In this document: positions 33,084 to 41,316 of the stretch, piece by piece
Position numbering within the stretch: the first letter of the stretch is position 1
Layout: each line of letters opens with the position of its first letter
Assembly (NCBI GenBank): GCA_963780395.1
Contig: CAWABY010000004.1
Coordinates: 124,001 to 188,000 of the forward strand
Source of the DNA: VGBV01 sp963780395
Lineage (GTDB): Bacteria > Actinomycetota > Thermoleophilia > Solirubrobacterales > 70-9
Length of the DNA: 64,000 nt
Reading direction: 5' to 3'
Notes under the pieces: generated by a model
The model's database searches: none
Told to the model about the DNA's origin: nothing
The model's input: only the letters and a program-made list of their open reading frames with translations
Translations under genes and position numbers: made by a program

Positions 33084-33452
33084 ATGTACCACACAACCGC
33101 ACACGACAGCCAGGAGATCACGATCCGCCTCGCGGGCCCTGAGCACGCCGACCAGCTTCGGCGCCTCGCCCAGCGCGACTCCGCCGGGCTCCCGAACGGA
33201 GAGCTGCTCGTCGCGCTTGTGGGCGGCCGGATGCGAGCCGCCATCTCGATCAGCGACGGACGCGCGATCGCCGACCCCTTCCATCCCACGGCGGGGCTGG
33301 TCTCGCTCCTGTCCGAGCGGGTCGTCCAGCTGCGCCCTCCGAAGCGACGCGGGCTGCGCTCCCGGCTCGGCCGCCGTCCACGCGGCGAGCGCCCTCGCCG
33401 GCGCGGCTCGCTCTCGCCGCAGCCCGCGGGCACACTTCGCGCGCTGGACTGA
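33084..33452 (+). CDS. Small hypothetical protein with a partial GNAT-like fold
   Basis: A 122-residue product from ATG at 33084, preceded by AAGGGG. The first 75 residues (ITIRLAGPEHADQLRRLAQR; LLVALVGGRMRAAISISDGR; IADPFHPTAGLVSLL) look like the first strands of a GNAT domain. They lack the acetyl-CoA loop (R/Q-x-x-G-x-G/A), so catalysis is doubtful. The tail is Arg-rich. Similar short proteins are frequent in this bacterial group and I know no function for them. Its position divergent from a MocR regulator suggests control by that protein. Confidence 0.6.
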   Translation: MYHTTAHDSQEITIRLAGPEHADQLRRLAQRDSAGLPNGELLVALVGGRMRAAISISDGRAIADPFHPTAGLVSLLSERVVQLRPPKRRGLRSRLGRRPRGERPRRRGSLSPQPAGTLRALD

Positions 33453-33464
33453 GGAGCGCCGCGG

Positions 33465-34955
33465 CTAGAGCGGCTGGCGCACGACCGGCTTGCGGTTGGC
33501 CGCGACCTCGTCCATGCGCCTGATCGGCGTCACGTAGGGCGCGTTGCGCGCGATCTCGGGGTCTTCCTCGGCCTCGGCGAGGATCGCGTCCAGCGCCGTG
33601 GCGAAGTCGTCCAGGGTCTCCCGCGCCTCGGTCTCGGTCGGCTCGATCATCATCGCCTCCTCGACGAGCAGCGGGAAGTAGACGGTCGGAGGGTGAACGC
33701 TGTAGTCGAGCAGCCGCTTGGCGATGTCGAGGGTCTTCACCCCCAGCTCCCGCTTCGCCGGCGCTCCCGAGAGGACGAACTCGTGCATGCAGCGGCGGTC
33801 GAAGGCGACCGGGGCGTACTTGCCCACCCGTCCCTCGCGCAGCCGCGCCAGCAGGTAGTTGGCGTTCAGCACCGCAACCTCGGAGGCCTCCTGGAGCCCG
33901 TCGGCGCCGAGGCTGAGGATGTATGCGTAGGAGCGTACGAAGACGCCGAAGTTGCCCTGGAAGCCGCGCAGCCGCCCGATCGACTTGGGCCGGTCGTGGT
34001 CCAGGCCGTAGACGGGGCCGGCTCCGTTTCCGCCCTCGTGCCGAACGACCTGGGGGCGCGGCAGGAAAGGCTCGATGCGCTCGGAGACGGCGATCGGCCC
34101 GGACCCCGGCCCGCCGCCGCCGTGGGGCTGCGAGAAGGTCTTGTGCAGGTTGAAGTGGACGATGTCGAAGCCCATGTCCCCGGGCCGCGTCCGCCCCATG
34201 ATCGCGTTCAGGTTGGCGCCGTCGTAGTAGAGCGTCCCCCCCGCCTCGCGCACGACCGAGGTGATCTCGGAGATGTTCTCGTCGAACAGCCCCAGGGTGT
34301 TCGGGTTGGTCAGCATCAGGCAGGCGGTGTCGTCGCCGGCCTTGGCGCGCAGGTCGTCGAGGTCGATGCCGCCGCGCTCGTTGCTGGCGACCTTGACCAC
34401 CTCGTAGCCGGCCATCGTCACCGTCGCCGGGTTCGTGCCGTGGGCGGTGTCCGGGGTCAGAACCTTGGTGCGCTGCTCGCCGCGATCAGCGTGGTACGCA
34501 CGGGTCAGCAGCAGGCCGGCGAGCTCGCCGTGTGACCCGGCGGACGGCTGCAGACTGACCTCCGGAAGCCCGCTGATCTCAGCCAGGGACCGCTGCAGCA
34601 GCCACATCAGCTCCAGCGCCCCCTGGGCACGGTCAGGATCCTGGGCGGGGTGCAAGCGGGCGTGTCCCGGCAGCGCCGCCACGCGCTCGTTCAGCCGCGG
34701 GTTGTGCTTCATCGTGCAGGAGCCGAGCGGGTAGAAGCCGCGGTCCAGGTCGAAGTTGCGGCGGGAGATGCGCGTGTAGTGGCGCACGATCTCCGGCTCG
34801 GCGACCTCGGGCAGCTCGGCGGGGCGCTCGCGCAGCAGGCGCTTGGGAATCAGCTCTTCGAGCGGCGGCTCGGGCACGCCGGCTTCGGGCAGCGTCGCCG
34901 CCCTGCGCCCCGGAGCCGAGCGCTCGAAGATCGTGCGCGCGCGGTCGCGCTGCAT
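33465..34955 (-). CDS. gcvPB: Glycine dehydrogenase (decarboxylating) subunit 2
   Basis: PLP-binding half of the split P-protein of the glycine cleavage system. The 496-residue product carries RRNFDLDRGFYPLGSCTMKHN, SLQPSAGSHGELAGLL, DTAHGTNPATVTMAGY and the PLP-Lys segment FNLHKTFSQPHGGGGPGSGP. The ATG at 34955 is chosen because AAGGAGGAG lies 7 nt upstream. A GTG at 35015 overlapping the gcvPA stop (GTGA) would add 20 residues and is the alternative. Last gene of gcvT-gcvH-gcvPA-gcvPB. Confidence 0.94.
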   Translation of the reverse strand: MQRDRARTIFERSAPGRRAATLPEAGVPEPPLEELIPKRLLRERPAELPEVAEPEIVRHYTRISRRNFDLDRGFYPLGSCTMKHNPRLNERVAALPGHARLHPAQDPDRAQGALELMWLLQRSLAEISGLPEVSLQPSAGSHGELAGLLLTRAYHADRGEQRTKVLTPDTAHGTNPATVTMAGYEVVKVASNERGGIDLDDLRAKAGDDTACLMLTNPNTLGLFDENISEITSVVREAGGTLYYDGANLNAIMGRTRPGDMGFDIVHFNLHKTFSQPHGGGGPGSGPIAVSERIEPFLPRPQVVRHEGGNGAGPVYGLDHDRPKSIGRLRGFQGNFGVFVRSYAYILSLGADGLQEASEVAVLNANYLLARLREGRVGKYAPVAFDRRCMHEFVLSGAPAKRELGVKTLDIAKRLLDYSVHPPTVYFPLLVEEAMMIEPTETEARETLDDFATALDAILAEAEEDPEIARNAPYVTPIRRMDEVAANRKPVVRQPL

Positions 34956-35011
34956 CGGCGTCTCCTCCTTGGCCGAGGTCGGGGGCGGCGTGCCGTTGCC
35001 GGTCACCGGGT

Positions 35012-36418
35012 TCACGTCGCCGCGCCCTCGGCGACCGGCTTCGCCGCGGCGCCCATCCCGATCGCCCGTCCCAGGACATCGGCGAGGCGGTCGATGTCCG
35101 TCCTGCTGCGGCGCTCGGTGATCGCCACCAGCAGGCCGTCCTCGTGCTCGGGGTAGTCGCGCCCGAGCGGATAGCCCGCCGCGACGCCCTCGGCGGCGCA
35201 GCGGTCCAGCACTTCCTGGACGCCGGACGCGCCGGCCGGTGTCTCGATTCGCACCGCGAACTCGCGCACCGCCGGCGCCTCGTGCAGCAGCTCGACCCCC
35301 TCGACCGCCGCCAGGCGCTCGCGCGCGTAGGCGGTGCGGCGCGCGAGCAGCTCGCCCAACTCGACGAAGCCACGCTTGCCGAGCCAGCTCAGGTGGACGA
35401 TCCCCGCCAGCGCGTTCAGGGCCTGGGCGGTGCAGATGTTGTGGGTCGCCTTCTCGCGGCGGATGTGCTGCTCGCGCGTCTGCAGCGTCAGCACGAACCC
35501 GCGCCGCCCGTCGACGTCGCTCGCTTCGCCGGCGATCCTGCCCGGCATCCGGCGCAGATGCTCCTCGGTCGCGCAGAAGAACCCGAACGAGGGCCCGCCG
35601 AAGTCGAGCCGGTTGCCGAGCGGCTGACCCTCCCCGACGGCGATGTCGGCGCCGCACTCGCCCGGTGGCTTCAGGATCGACAGCGCGATCGGGTCGCAGG
35701 CGACGATCACCAGCGCGCCCTTCTCCTTCGCGGATGCTGCGAGCGCCTCGACGTCCTCGACCGCTCCCAGGAAGTTCGGCTGCTGGATGAAGATCGCCGC
35801 GGTGTCCTCGTCGACGGCCTCCTCCAGCGCGGTGGCGTCGGTGACGCCCTCGGCCAGGGGAACCTCGACCACGTGTGAGCCGAAGCCGGCCGAGTAGGTC
35901 GCCATCGTCTCGCGGCTGTGCGGGTGCAGGCCGCGGGAGGCGACCAGCTTCTTGCGCCCCGTCGCCCCGATCGCCAGGTAGGCCGCCGAGGCCACCGCCG
36001 AGGGACCCTCGTACAGCGCCGCGTTCGAGACCGGCAGTCCAGTCAGTTCCGACATCCCCGTCTGGAACTCGAACATCGCCTGCAGCCCGCCCTGCGAGAC
36101 CTCGGGCTGGTAGGGCGTGTAGGGGGTCAGAAACTCTGAGCGGCTCGTGATCCCGTCCACGATCGCCGGCACGTAGTGGTCGTACATCCCCGCCCCCAGG
36201 AAGCTGATCTCCGACTCAGCGTCGGAGTTGCGGCCAGCCAGCTCGCGGAGGCGGTCATAGACATCGGTCTCCGCCATGCCGTCCGGCAGCTCGAGCGGAC
36301 GGCCCAGACGGAGCGGCTCGGGAATGTCCTCGAACAGCTCGTCCACCGACCCGACGCCGATCGCATCGAGCATCGCCTCGCGGTCATTGGCCGTAGTCGA
36401 TGTGTAGCGCGTCACCAT
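35012..36418 (-). CDS. gcvPA: Glycine dehydrogenase (decarboxylating) subunit 1
   Basis: Other half of the split P-protein, 468 residues. It begins TRYTSTTANDREAMLDAIGV and has SFLGAGMYDHYVPAIVDGI, FLTPYTPYQPEVSQGGLQAM and NAALYEGPSAVASAAYLA, all diagnostic of GcvPA. Together with GcvPB it decarboxylates glycine and passes the aminomethyl group to lipoyl-GcvH. ATG at 36418. A 170-bp gap with a hairpin separates it from gcvH upstream. No glycine riboswitch core is visible in that gap. Confidence 0.95.
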   Translation of the reverse strand: MVTRYTSTTANDREAMLDAIGVGSVDELFEDIPEPLRLGRPLELPDGMAETDVYDRLRELAGRNSDAESEISFLGAGMYDHYVPAIVDGITSRSEFLTPYTPYQPEVSQGGLQAMFEFQTGMSELTGLPVSNAALYEGPSAVASAAYLAIGATGRKKLVASRGLHPHSRETMATYSAGFGSHVVEVPLAEGVTDATALEEAVDEDTAAIFIQQPNFLGAVEDVEALAASAKEKGALVIVACDPIALSILKPPGECGADIAVGEGQPLGNRLDFGGPSFGFFCATEEHLRRMPGRIAGEASDVDGRRGFVLTLQTREQHIRREKATHNICTAQALNALAGIVHLSWLGKRGFVELGELLARRTAYARERLAAVEGVELLHEAPAVREFAVRIETPAGASGVQEVLDRCAAEGVAAGYPLGRDYPEHEDGLLVAITERRSRTDIDRLADVLGRAIGMGAAAKPVAEGAAT

Positions 36419-36545
36419 TCCATCCTAGAGTGGACGTTAGACGGGCCAGCCGGGCTGGGAACCGCCCCAATAGGTCTACGTTCGGGCCGGTGTCCATCTT
36501 CCGCCGGGGGAGCCGCGCTCGTGAGGCGGAGGGTGAGTGGTCTTT

Positions 36546-36580
36546 GCGGGATTAGGGGTCGTATGCACCCCCTATCCCGC
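36546..36580. terminator. Hairpin downstream of gcvH
   Basis: GCGGGATTAGGGG (36546-36558) and CCCCCTATCCCGC (36568-36580) form a 12-bp stem with one bulged T around a short loop. It begins 9 bp beyond the gcvH stop in the gap before gcvPA. It may terminate or process the gcvT-gcvH message. The rest of the gap (36421-36545) shows no feature I recognise. Confidence 0.45.
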
Positions 36581-36588
36581 GAGAACCC

Positions 36589-36990
36589 CTAGGACTTGTC
36601 CGGGGGCTCGAGCAGCTTCTGGTAGGCCGCGGCGTCGAGCAGGGAGTCCGCCTCGGACGGGTCCGACAGCTTCACCTTGACCATCCAGCCGTCGCCGTAG
36701 GGGTCGGTGTTGATCAGCTCGGGGCTCTCGGTCGCCTTCTCGTTGACCTCGGCGATCTCGCCAGACAACGGGGCGTAGACGTCGGAGACGGCTTTGACCG
36801 ACTCGACCTCGGCGTAGGCCTCGTCCTTCTTCACCTCGGTGCCGACCTCGGGGCCGTCGAAGAAGACGACCTCGCCGAGGGCGTCCTGCGCGTACCAGGT
36901 GACCCCGAAGGTGGCCGTGTCGCCCTCGATCCGGGCCCAGTCGTGCTGGTCGTGGTAGCGCAGGTCCTCCGGGTAGCTGGCGTCGGCCAT
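36589..36990 (-). CDS. gcvH: Glycine cleavage system H protein
   Basis: Lipoyl carrier of the glycine cleavage system, 133 residues. It has the family start DLRYHDQHDWARIEGDTATFG, the lipoylation site AYAEVESVKAVSDVYAPLSG with its central Lys near residue 67, and NTDPYGDGWMVKVKL. The ATG at 36990 lies 9 bp beyond the gcvT stop and the two genes are clearly co-transcribed. Intact. Confidence 0.96.
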   Translation of the reverse strand: MADASYPEDLRYHDQHDWARIEGDTATFGVTWYAQDALGEVVFFDGPEVGTEVKKDEAYAEVESVKAVSDVYAPLSGEIAEVNEKATESPELINTDPYGDGWMVKVKLSDPSEADSLLDAAAYQKLLEPPDKS

Positions 36991-36999
36991 GGCGGAAAC

Positions 37000-38078
37000 C
37001 TATCCGCTGCCGACGTATAGCGGCCGCTTCTCGACCCGGGCCGCTCGCCGCTTGCCGCGCACGTCGATCTCCAGCGCGGTTCCGGGCTCGGCCAGGTCGG
37101 TGCGGACATAGCCCATCCCGATCCCGACCTCGAGCGAGGGCGAGTGGGTGCCGCTGGTGACCTCGCCGACTACCTCGTCGCCGAGCATGATCGGGTTGCC
37201 GCTCCTCGGGATCCCGTGACCGGTCAGCTTGAACGCGGCCAGCATCTCGTCCGTTCCCATCGCGCATCTGCTGGGAGCAGCGCTCCTGCCCGACGAAGCC
37301 GGTCCCATCCACCAGCGCCCAGTCGAGCGCCGCCTCGATCGGGGTCCGCTCCTCGCTCAGCTCGTTGCCGTAGAGGCAGTAGTTGACCTCCAGGCGCAGG
37401 GTGTCGCGGGCGCCGAGGCCGGCGGGCTTGGCGCCCGCGACCACGAGCTCCTCCCACAGCGCCGCCGCCGAGTCGGGCTGCACCAGGAGCTCGACGCCGT
37501 CCTCGCCGGTGTAGCCCGTGCCGCAGACCAGGGCGTCGCCGGGTCCCACGTTCATGTCGGCGACGCGGTGGCGGGCGGGCAGGTCGCCCTGGGCCATCGA
37601 GCCGACGATCTGCGCGCGCCTTCGGGCCCTGGACGGCGAGCATCGCGTAGTCGGCGAGCCGGTCGTTGACCACGGCGTCGTAGTCCTCGGCGTGGTCGGC
37701 GAACCAGCCCATGATCTTGTCGTGGTTCGAGGCGTTGGTGACCGTCAGGTAGTGCTGATCGGCGAGCCGGTAGGTGAAGACGTCGTCCAGCACGCCGCCG
37801 TCCTCGCGGCAGACGCAGGAGTAGATGGCGCCGCCGACCTCGAGCTTCGAGATGTCGTTCGTCAGCAGCCGCTGCAACAGCTCGCCGGCCCCCGGGCCCT
37901 CGGTCTCGACCTCGCCCATGTGCGAGACGTCGAAGACGCCGCAGGAGCTCCGGACCGCCAGGTGCTCGGCGCCGATGCCGTCGTACTGGACGGGCATCTC
38001 CCAGCCGGCGAAGTCGACCAGCTTCGCGCCGGCCTCGACGTGGGCGTCGTACAGCGGTGTTCGCCTCAGGTCGGCCAC
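37000..38078 (-). CDS. gcvT: Aminomethyltransferase (T protein), two frameshifts
   Basis: Transfers the methylene unit from the H protein to tetrahydrofolate. Three successive frames give one complete T protein. The first (GTG at 38078) runs from LRRTPLYDAHVEAGAKLVDF to DYAMLAVQGPKAR. The second runs from GDALVCGTGYTGEDGVELLV to FVGQERCSQQMRD. The third runs from MLAAFKLTGHGIPRSGN to TSGTHSPSLEVGIGMGYV and ends at 37000. The breaks lie near 37610-37615 (a CG repeat) and near 37252-37258, and each is repaired by dropping one base. Because gcvH and gcvP are intact, assembly error is likelier than loss of function. Confidence 0.87.
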
Positions 38079-38123
38079 GTCCTGAACCCTATTGACAGCC
38101 GCTGCGCACGCCGGGCGTCGTGG

Positions 38124-38194
38124 GGTGGCCCCGGGGGCGCTCCCAGTTGCGTGTTTCAGGAAGGGTCTCCTGATGTTGCGACCCCGGGGCCACC
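38124..38194. promoter_or_regulatory. 13-bp perfect inverted repeat enclosing an inner hairpin, between ftsZ and gcvT
   Basis: GGTGGCCCCGGGG (38124-38136) and CCCCGGGGCCACC (38182-38194) match perfectly. Inside, TCAGGA (38156-38161) and TCCTGA (38168-38173) form a second stem. The element fills most of the 147-bp gap between the ftsZ stop and the gcvT start. It may terminate the dcw transcript or act in the gcvT leader. There is no T-tract and no glycine-riboswitch consensus that I can see. Confidence 0.5.
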
Positions 38195-38225
38195 ACCGGC
38201 GGCCGGCGGCGGGCAACGCAAGCCG

Positions 38226-39382
38226 CTACTTCAGGAAATCCGGAACGTCGATCTCGGAGTCGCTGATGCGCAGGTCACCCAGCGTCTCGCTGCGGCCCGT
38301 TCCGGCCCGGCCCCGGCCGCACCGGCGCGTCCCGGCTCGCGGTCGCGGCCACGACCCCGGTCGCGGTCGCGGGGCGCGAAGGGAGCGCCCTCGCGCTCGC
38401 GCTCGCGCCGGGTGAACTCCGGCGCGCGGGCGATCAGCTCGAACCCCTCGAAACCGGTGGCGATGCAGGTGACCCGGACCTCCTCGTGCATCGAGGAGTC
38501 CACGACGGCGCCGAAGACGATGTTGGCGTTGGCGTCGCAGGCCTCCATCGCCAGCCTCGCGGCCTCGTTGACCTCGAACAGGCCCAGGTCCTCGCCGCCG
38601 GTGACGTTCAGCAGCATGCCCTTGGCGCCGTCGATCTTCTCCTCGATCAGCGGCGACGTGATGGCGTTCTTGGCGGCCTCGATCGCGCGGTTCTCGCCGG
38701 ATCCGATTCCGACCCCCATCAGCGCCGAGCCGGCCTGGTGCATGACCAGGCGCACGTCGGCGAAGTCGAGGTTGATCAGGCCCGGGATCGTGATCAGGTC
38801 GGTGATGCCCTGGACGCCCTGCCTGAGGATGTCGTCGGCCTCGCGGAACGCCTCGAGAATGGTCGTCCTGCGCTCGACGATCTGCAGCAGCTTCTCGTTG
38901 GGAACGACGATCAGAGTGTCCACCTCGTTGCGGAGGCGGTCGATCCCGTCCTCGGCCGCGGCCATCCGCCGCTTGCCCTCGAACTCGAAGGGCTTGGTGA
39001 CGGCGCCGACGGTGAGCGCGCCGATCTCCTGCTTGGCGATCTCGGCGATCACGGGGGCGGCGCCGGTGCCGGTGCCGCCTCCCTCGCCACAGGTGATGAA
39101 GACCATGTCGGCGCCCTTCAGCGCCTCCTTGATGTCATCCCGCGACTCCGCGGCTGCGCCCGCCCCGACCTCGGGATTCGCTCCCGCGCCGAGGCCCTTG
39201 GTGAGGTTGTGCCCGATGCCGATCTTGACGTCGGCGTCGCAGGCCTGCAGGGCCTGGGCGTCCGTGTTGCAGGCGATGAACTCGACGCCGCGCAGGCCGG
39301 CGTCAACCATGCGACTGACGGCGTTCGAGCCGCCGCCGCCCACTCCGACCACCTTTATCACCGCTAGATACGAAGTCTCCAC
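38226..39382 (-). CDS. ftsZ: Cell division protein FtsZ, frameshift near 38315
   Basis: Tubulin-like GTPase that forms the division ring. The start is GTG at 39382 (VETSYLAVIKVVGVGGGGSN) with AAAGGA upstream. GTPase motifs are GGGGSNAVSRM and the tubulin signature GEGGGTGTGAAPVIA near residue 105, and the T7 loop NLDFADVRLVM is present. The C-terminal linker (Arg/Glu/Gly-rich) loses frame in a GGGGCC tract near 38315. Restoring one G yields ETLGDLRISDSEIDVPDFLK, the conserved FtsZ tail peptide, ending at 38226. FtsA is absent from the cluster, as in other actinobacteria. No sepF is seen in the window. Confidence 0.94.
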
Positions 39383-39454
39383 GAGTTGATCCTTTGTCCC
39401 GGGTCCGTAGCTCCGAGTCCCCAGAGGCCCCATCGGCCGCGGGAACTGTCACCG

Positions 39455-39483
39455 AAAGTACGGCACAGGATGACAGGTGTCAA
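39455..39483 (-). promoter_or_regulatory. ftsZ promoter with overlapping TGACA-CC-TGTCA palindrome
   Basis: On the minus strand TTGACA (39483-39478) is followed after exactly 17 nt by TACTTT (39460-39455), a near-consensus housekeeping promoter about 70 nt before the ftsZ GTG. The -35 box overlaps a perfect inverted repeat TGACA-CC-TGTCA, and another TGACA follows the -10 box. That could be an operator. The rest of the 306-bp gap up to ftsQ (39484-39688) shows nothing else I recognise. Confidence 0.7.
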
Positions 39484-39688
39484 CGCCTATCCGCGCCTAT
39501 GTCTCAAGTCTCGCTTAAGGGTTTGCCCTGGGTCACCCTCGTCTGTAGCTCTAGGCTGAGGCTAGGTCGAGGGTCCGAAAATGTGCCTGCAAAAGGGGTT
39601 TTGGGGCCCGAGCGGCGGTCCTGTGCGCGCGGCCCTGGAGCCCCCGGTTCGGCCGCTTCGAGCGTGCAGGACAGGTTGCAGCTTCGGC

Positions 39689-40399
39689 TCAGCCGCCGCT
39701 GACGGCCCGCTCGGGAACGCTGACGTCGATGTAGGACGCGGCAGACCCCTCGGGATCCAGCAGCACCGCCGCCAGGGCCTCCCACTTCAGATCGCCGTCG
39801 GCGCCGTCCCCGAAGCGGGCCTCGGGGGCGCCCTCGACCTCGACGACGACGCCGCCCCGGGTCGGGTCCCAGGCGACCGCGTCGATCCGCTCCCGCAGCT
39901 CGGCGGGGGCGGCGCCGACGATCGCGGCCTCGGCCGCCGCCTCCTCCTGAAGCCGGCCCCCCGAGGCCTCGGCGCCCTCGATCTCCGGCAGGCTCTCGCC
40001 CTGGACGTCGACGCCGGGCAGCAGGTACCCGTCGACCGAGACCGCGATCGCCTCGCCTCCCTCCCTGACCACCGCCACCGGCAGGCGCTCGGTGATCGTG
40101 ATCGTCAGCTTGTGCGGGATGCTGGCGTCGGCGGCGATCGAGGCCACGGTCGGGAATCCCGACACCGCCCGGACCAGCTCCTCATCGTCGACGTTCAGTG
40201 TCGTCATCTCCAGCGCCACCTGCTCGAGCGCTGCGTCGATCTGCTCGGCGTTCGCCGTCGCGCCCTGCACCTCGACCTGCTCGACCGCGACCAGCGAGGA
40301 ATCGCGCAGCCAGAACCAGTAGCCGGCCAGCAGCGCCACACCCACCAGGGCCAGTGCGGCCGCGCGTCGGCGCCAGATCCTGCCCCGGGCGCCGCTCAC
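39689..40399 (-). CDS. ftsQ: Cell division protein FtsQ
   Basis: Bitopic divisome protein. The GTG at 40399 overlaps the murB stop (GTGA) and gives 236 residues: a basic cytoplasmic tail (GARGRIWRRR), one transmembrane helix near residues 15-34 (AAALALVGVALLAGYWFWL), and a POTRA domain (LVAVEQVEVQGATANAEQID; LTITITERLPVAVVREG). A beta domain follows. The family is poorly conserved, but size, topology, POTRA pattern and position between murB and ftsZ agree. Confidence 0.88.
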   Translation of the reverse strand: MSGARGRIWRRRAAALALVGVALLAGYWFWLRDSSLVAVEQVEVQGATANAEQIDAALEQVALEMTTLNVDDEELVRAVSGFPTVASIAADASIPHKLTITITERLPVAVVREGGEAIAVSVDGYLLPGVDVQGESLPEIEGAEASGGRLQEEAAAEAAIVGAAPAELRERIDAVAWDPTRGGVVVEVEGAPEARFGDGADGDLKWEALAAVLLDPEGSAASYIDVSVPERAVSGG

Positions 40400-41316
40400 T
40401 CCGGCAGCCGCCACTCGTCGGGCCACTCGACCTCACCCAGCACCTGCACCTCCGGCTCCAGCGACAGCCCGAAGCGCTCGTGCACCAGTCGCCGGGCCGC
40501 CGCCATCACCGCCAGCACGTCGGCCGTGGTCGCCTCACCGGCGTTCTCGACGAAGTTCGCGTGCTTGGGGGAGAGCCGTGCGCCGCCGCGCTGCAGGCCC
40601 CGTGCGCCCGCCGCGTCCAGCAGCTGGCCGGCCGAACGGCCCTCGGCCCTGGAGTCATCGGGGTTGACGAAGGTCGAGCCGAAGGTCTTGATGCCCGAGG
40701 GCTGGGCCTCCTTGCGCTTGCGGCGCATCTCGGCCAGGGTCGCCTTGACTTCGCCGGGCTCGGCCTCGTCGAGCAGGAAGCCGGCGTCGGCCACCACCTC
40801 GCGCCCCCCGATGTCGGAGCCGCGGTAGCGAAAGCCGAGTTGCTCTGGCGCCCGCCGCTCGCTGCCGGCCGCCGCGCAGACCGTGACCCACTCCAGCACC
40901 CGGGCGAGCTCGCCCCCGTAGGCGTTCGCGTTCATGCGAACGGCGCCCCCGACGGTTCCCGGGATGTTGACCCCGAACTCGAGGCCCGTCAGGCCCCAGG
41001 CCGGCGTCTTCGAGGCCGCCGAGGGCAGCCGGGCACCGCCCCCGCAGACGACCCGCCGGCCCTCGCGCTCGATCCGCGTCAGCTCCCCTGAAAGCTTCAG
41101 GACCAGCCCCCGAAAGCCCTCGTCGGCGACCAACAGGTTCGACCCCGACCCGACCACGCCAATCGCGAGCCCCTCGGCTTCCGCCCAGGCGAGCAGCTCG
41201 ACCACCTCGGTCGTCGACTCCGGCCTGGCGAAGAAGTCGGCGGGACCGCCGATCCTGATCGTGGTCAGCTGCCCGAGCGGGAAGTCGCGCTCGACGCCGG
41301 CGGGCGGCGCGGTCAC
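40396..41316 (-). CDS. murB: UDP-N-acetylenolpyruvoylglucosamine reductase
   Basis: FAD- and NADPH-dependent second step of UDP-MurNAc synthesis. The 306-residue protein has the FAD-binding TTIRIGGPADFFARPE, GVVGSGSNLLVADEG, GLEFGVNIPGTVGGAVRMNA and, near the end, IKTFGSTFVNP with the catalytic Ser, then SPKHANFVEN. The GTG at 41316 overlaps the murC stop by 4 bp, as does its own stop with ftsQ. The longer frame upstream overlaps murC and is not used. Confidence 0.95.
   Translation of the reverse strand: MTAPPAGVERDFPLGQLTTIRIGGPADFFARPESTTEVVELLAWAEAEGLAIGVVGSGSNLLVADEGFRGLVLKLSGELTRIEREGRRVVCGGGARLPSAASKTPAWGLTGLEFGVNIPGTVGGAVRMNANAYGGELARVLEWVTVCAAAGSERRAPEQLGFRYRGSDIGGREVVADAGFLLDEAEPGEVKATLAEMRRKRKEAQPSGIKTFGSTFVNPDDSRAEGRSAGQLLDAAGARGLQRGGARLSPKHANFVENAGEATTADVLAVMAAARRLVHERFGLSLEPEVQVLGEVEWPDEWRLPE

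Noticed and set aside
36419..36588. Glycine riboswitch in front of gcvPA
   Set aside because: The gap has a hairpin but none of the conserved riboswitch core that I would expect in tandem or single form.
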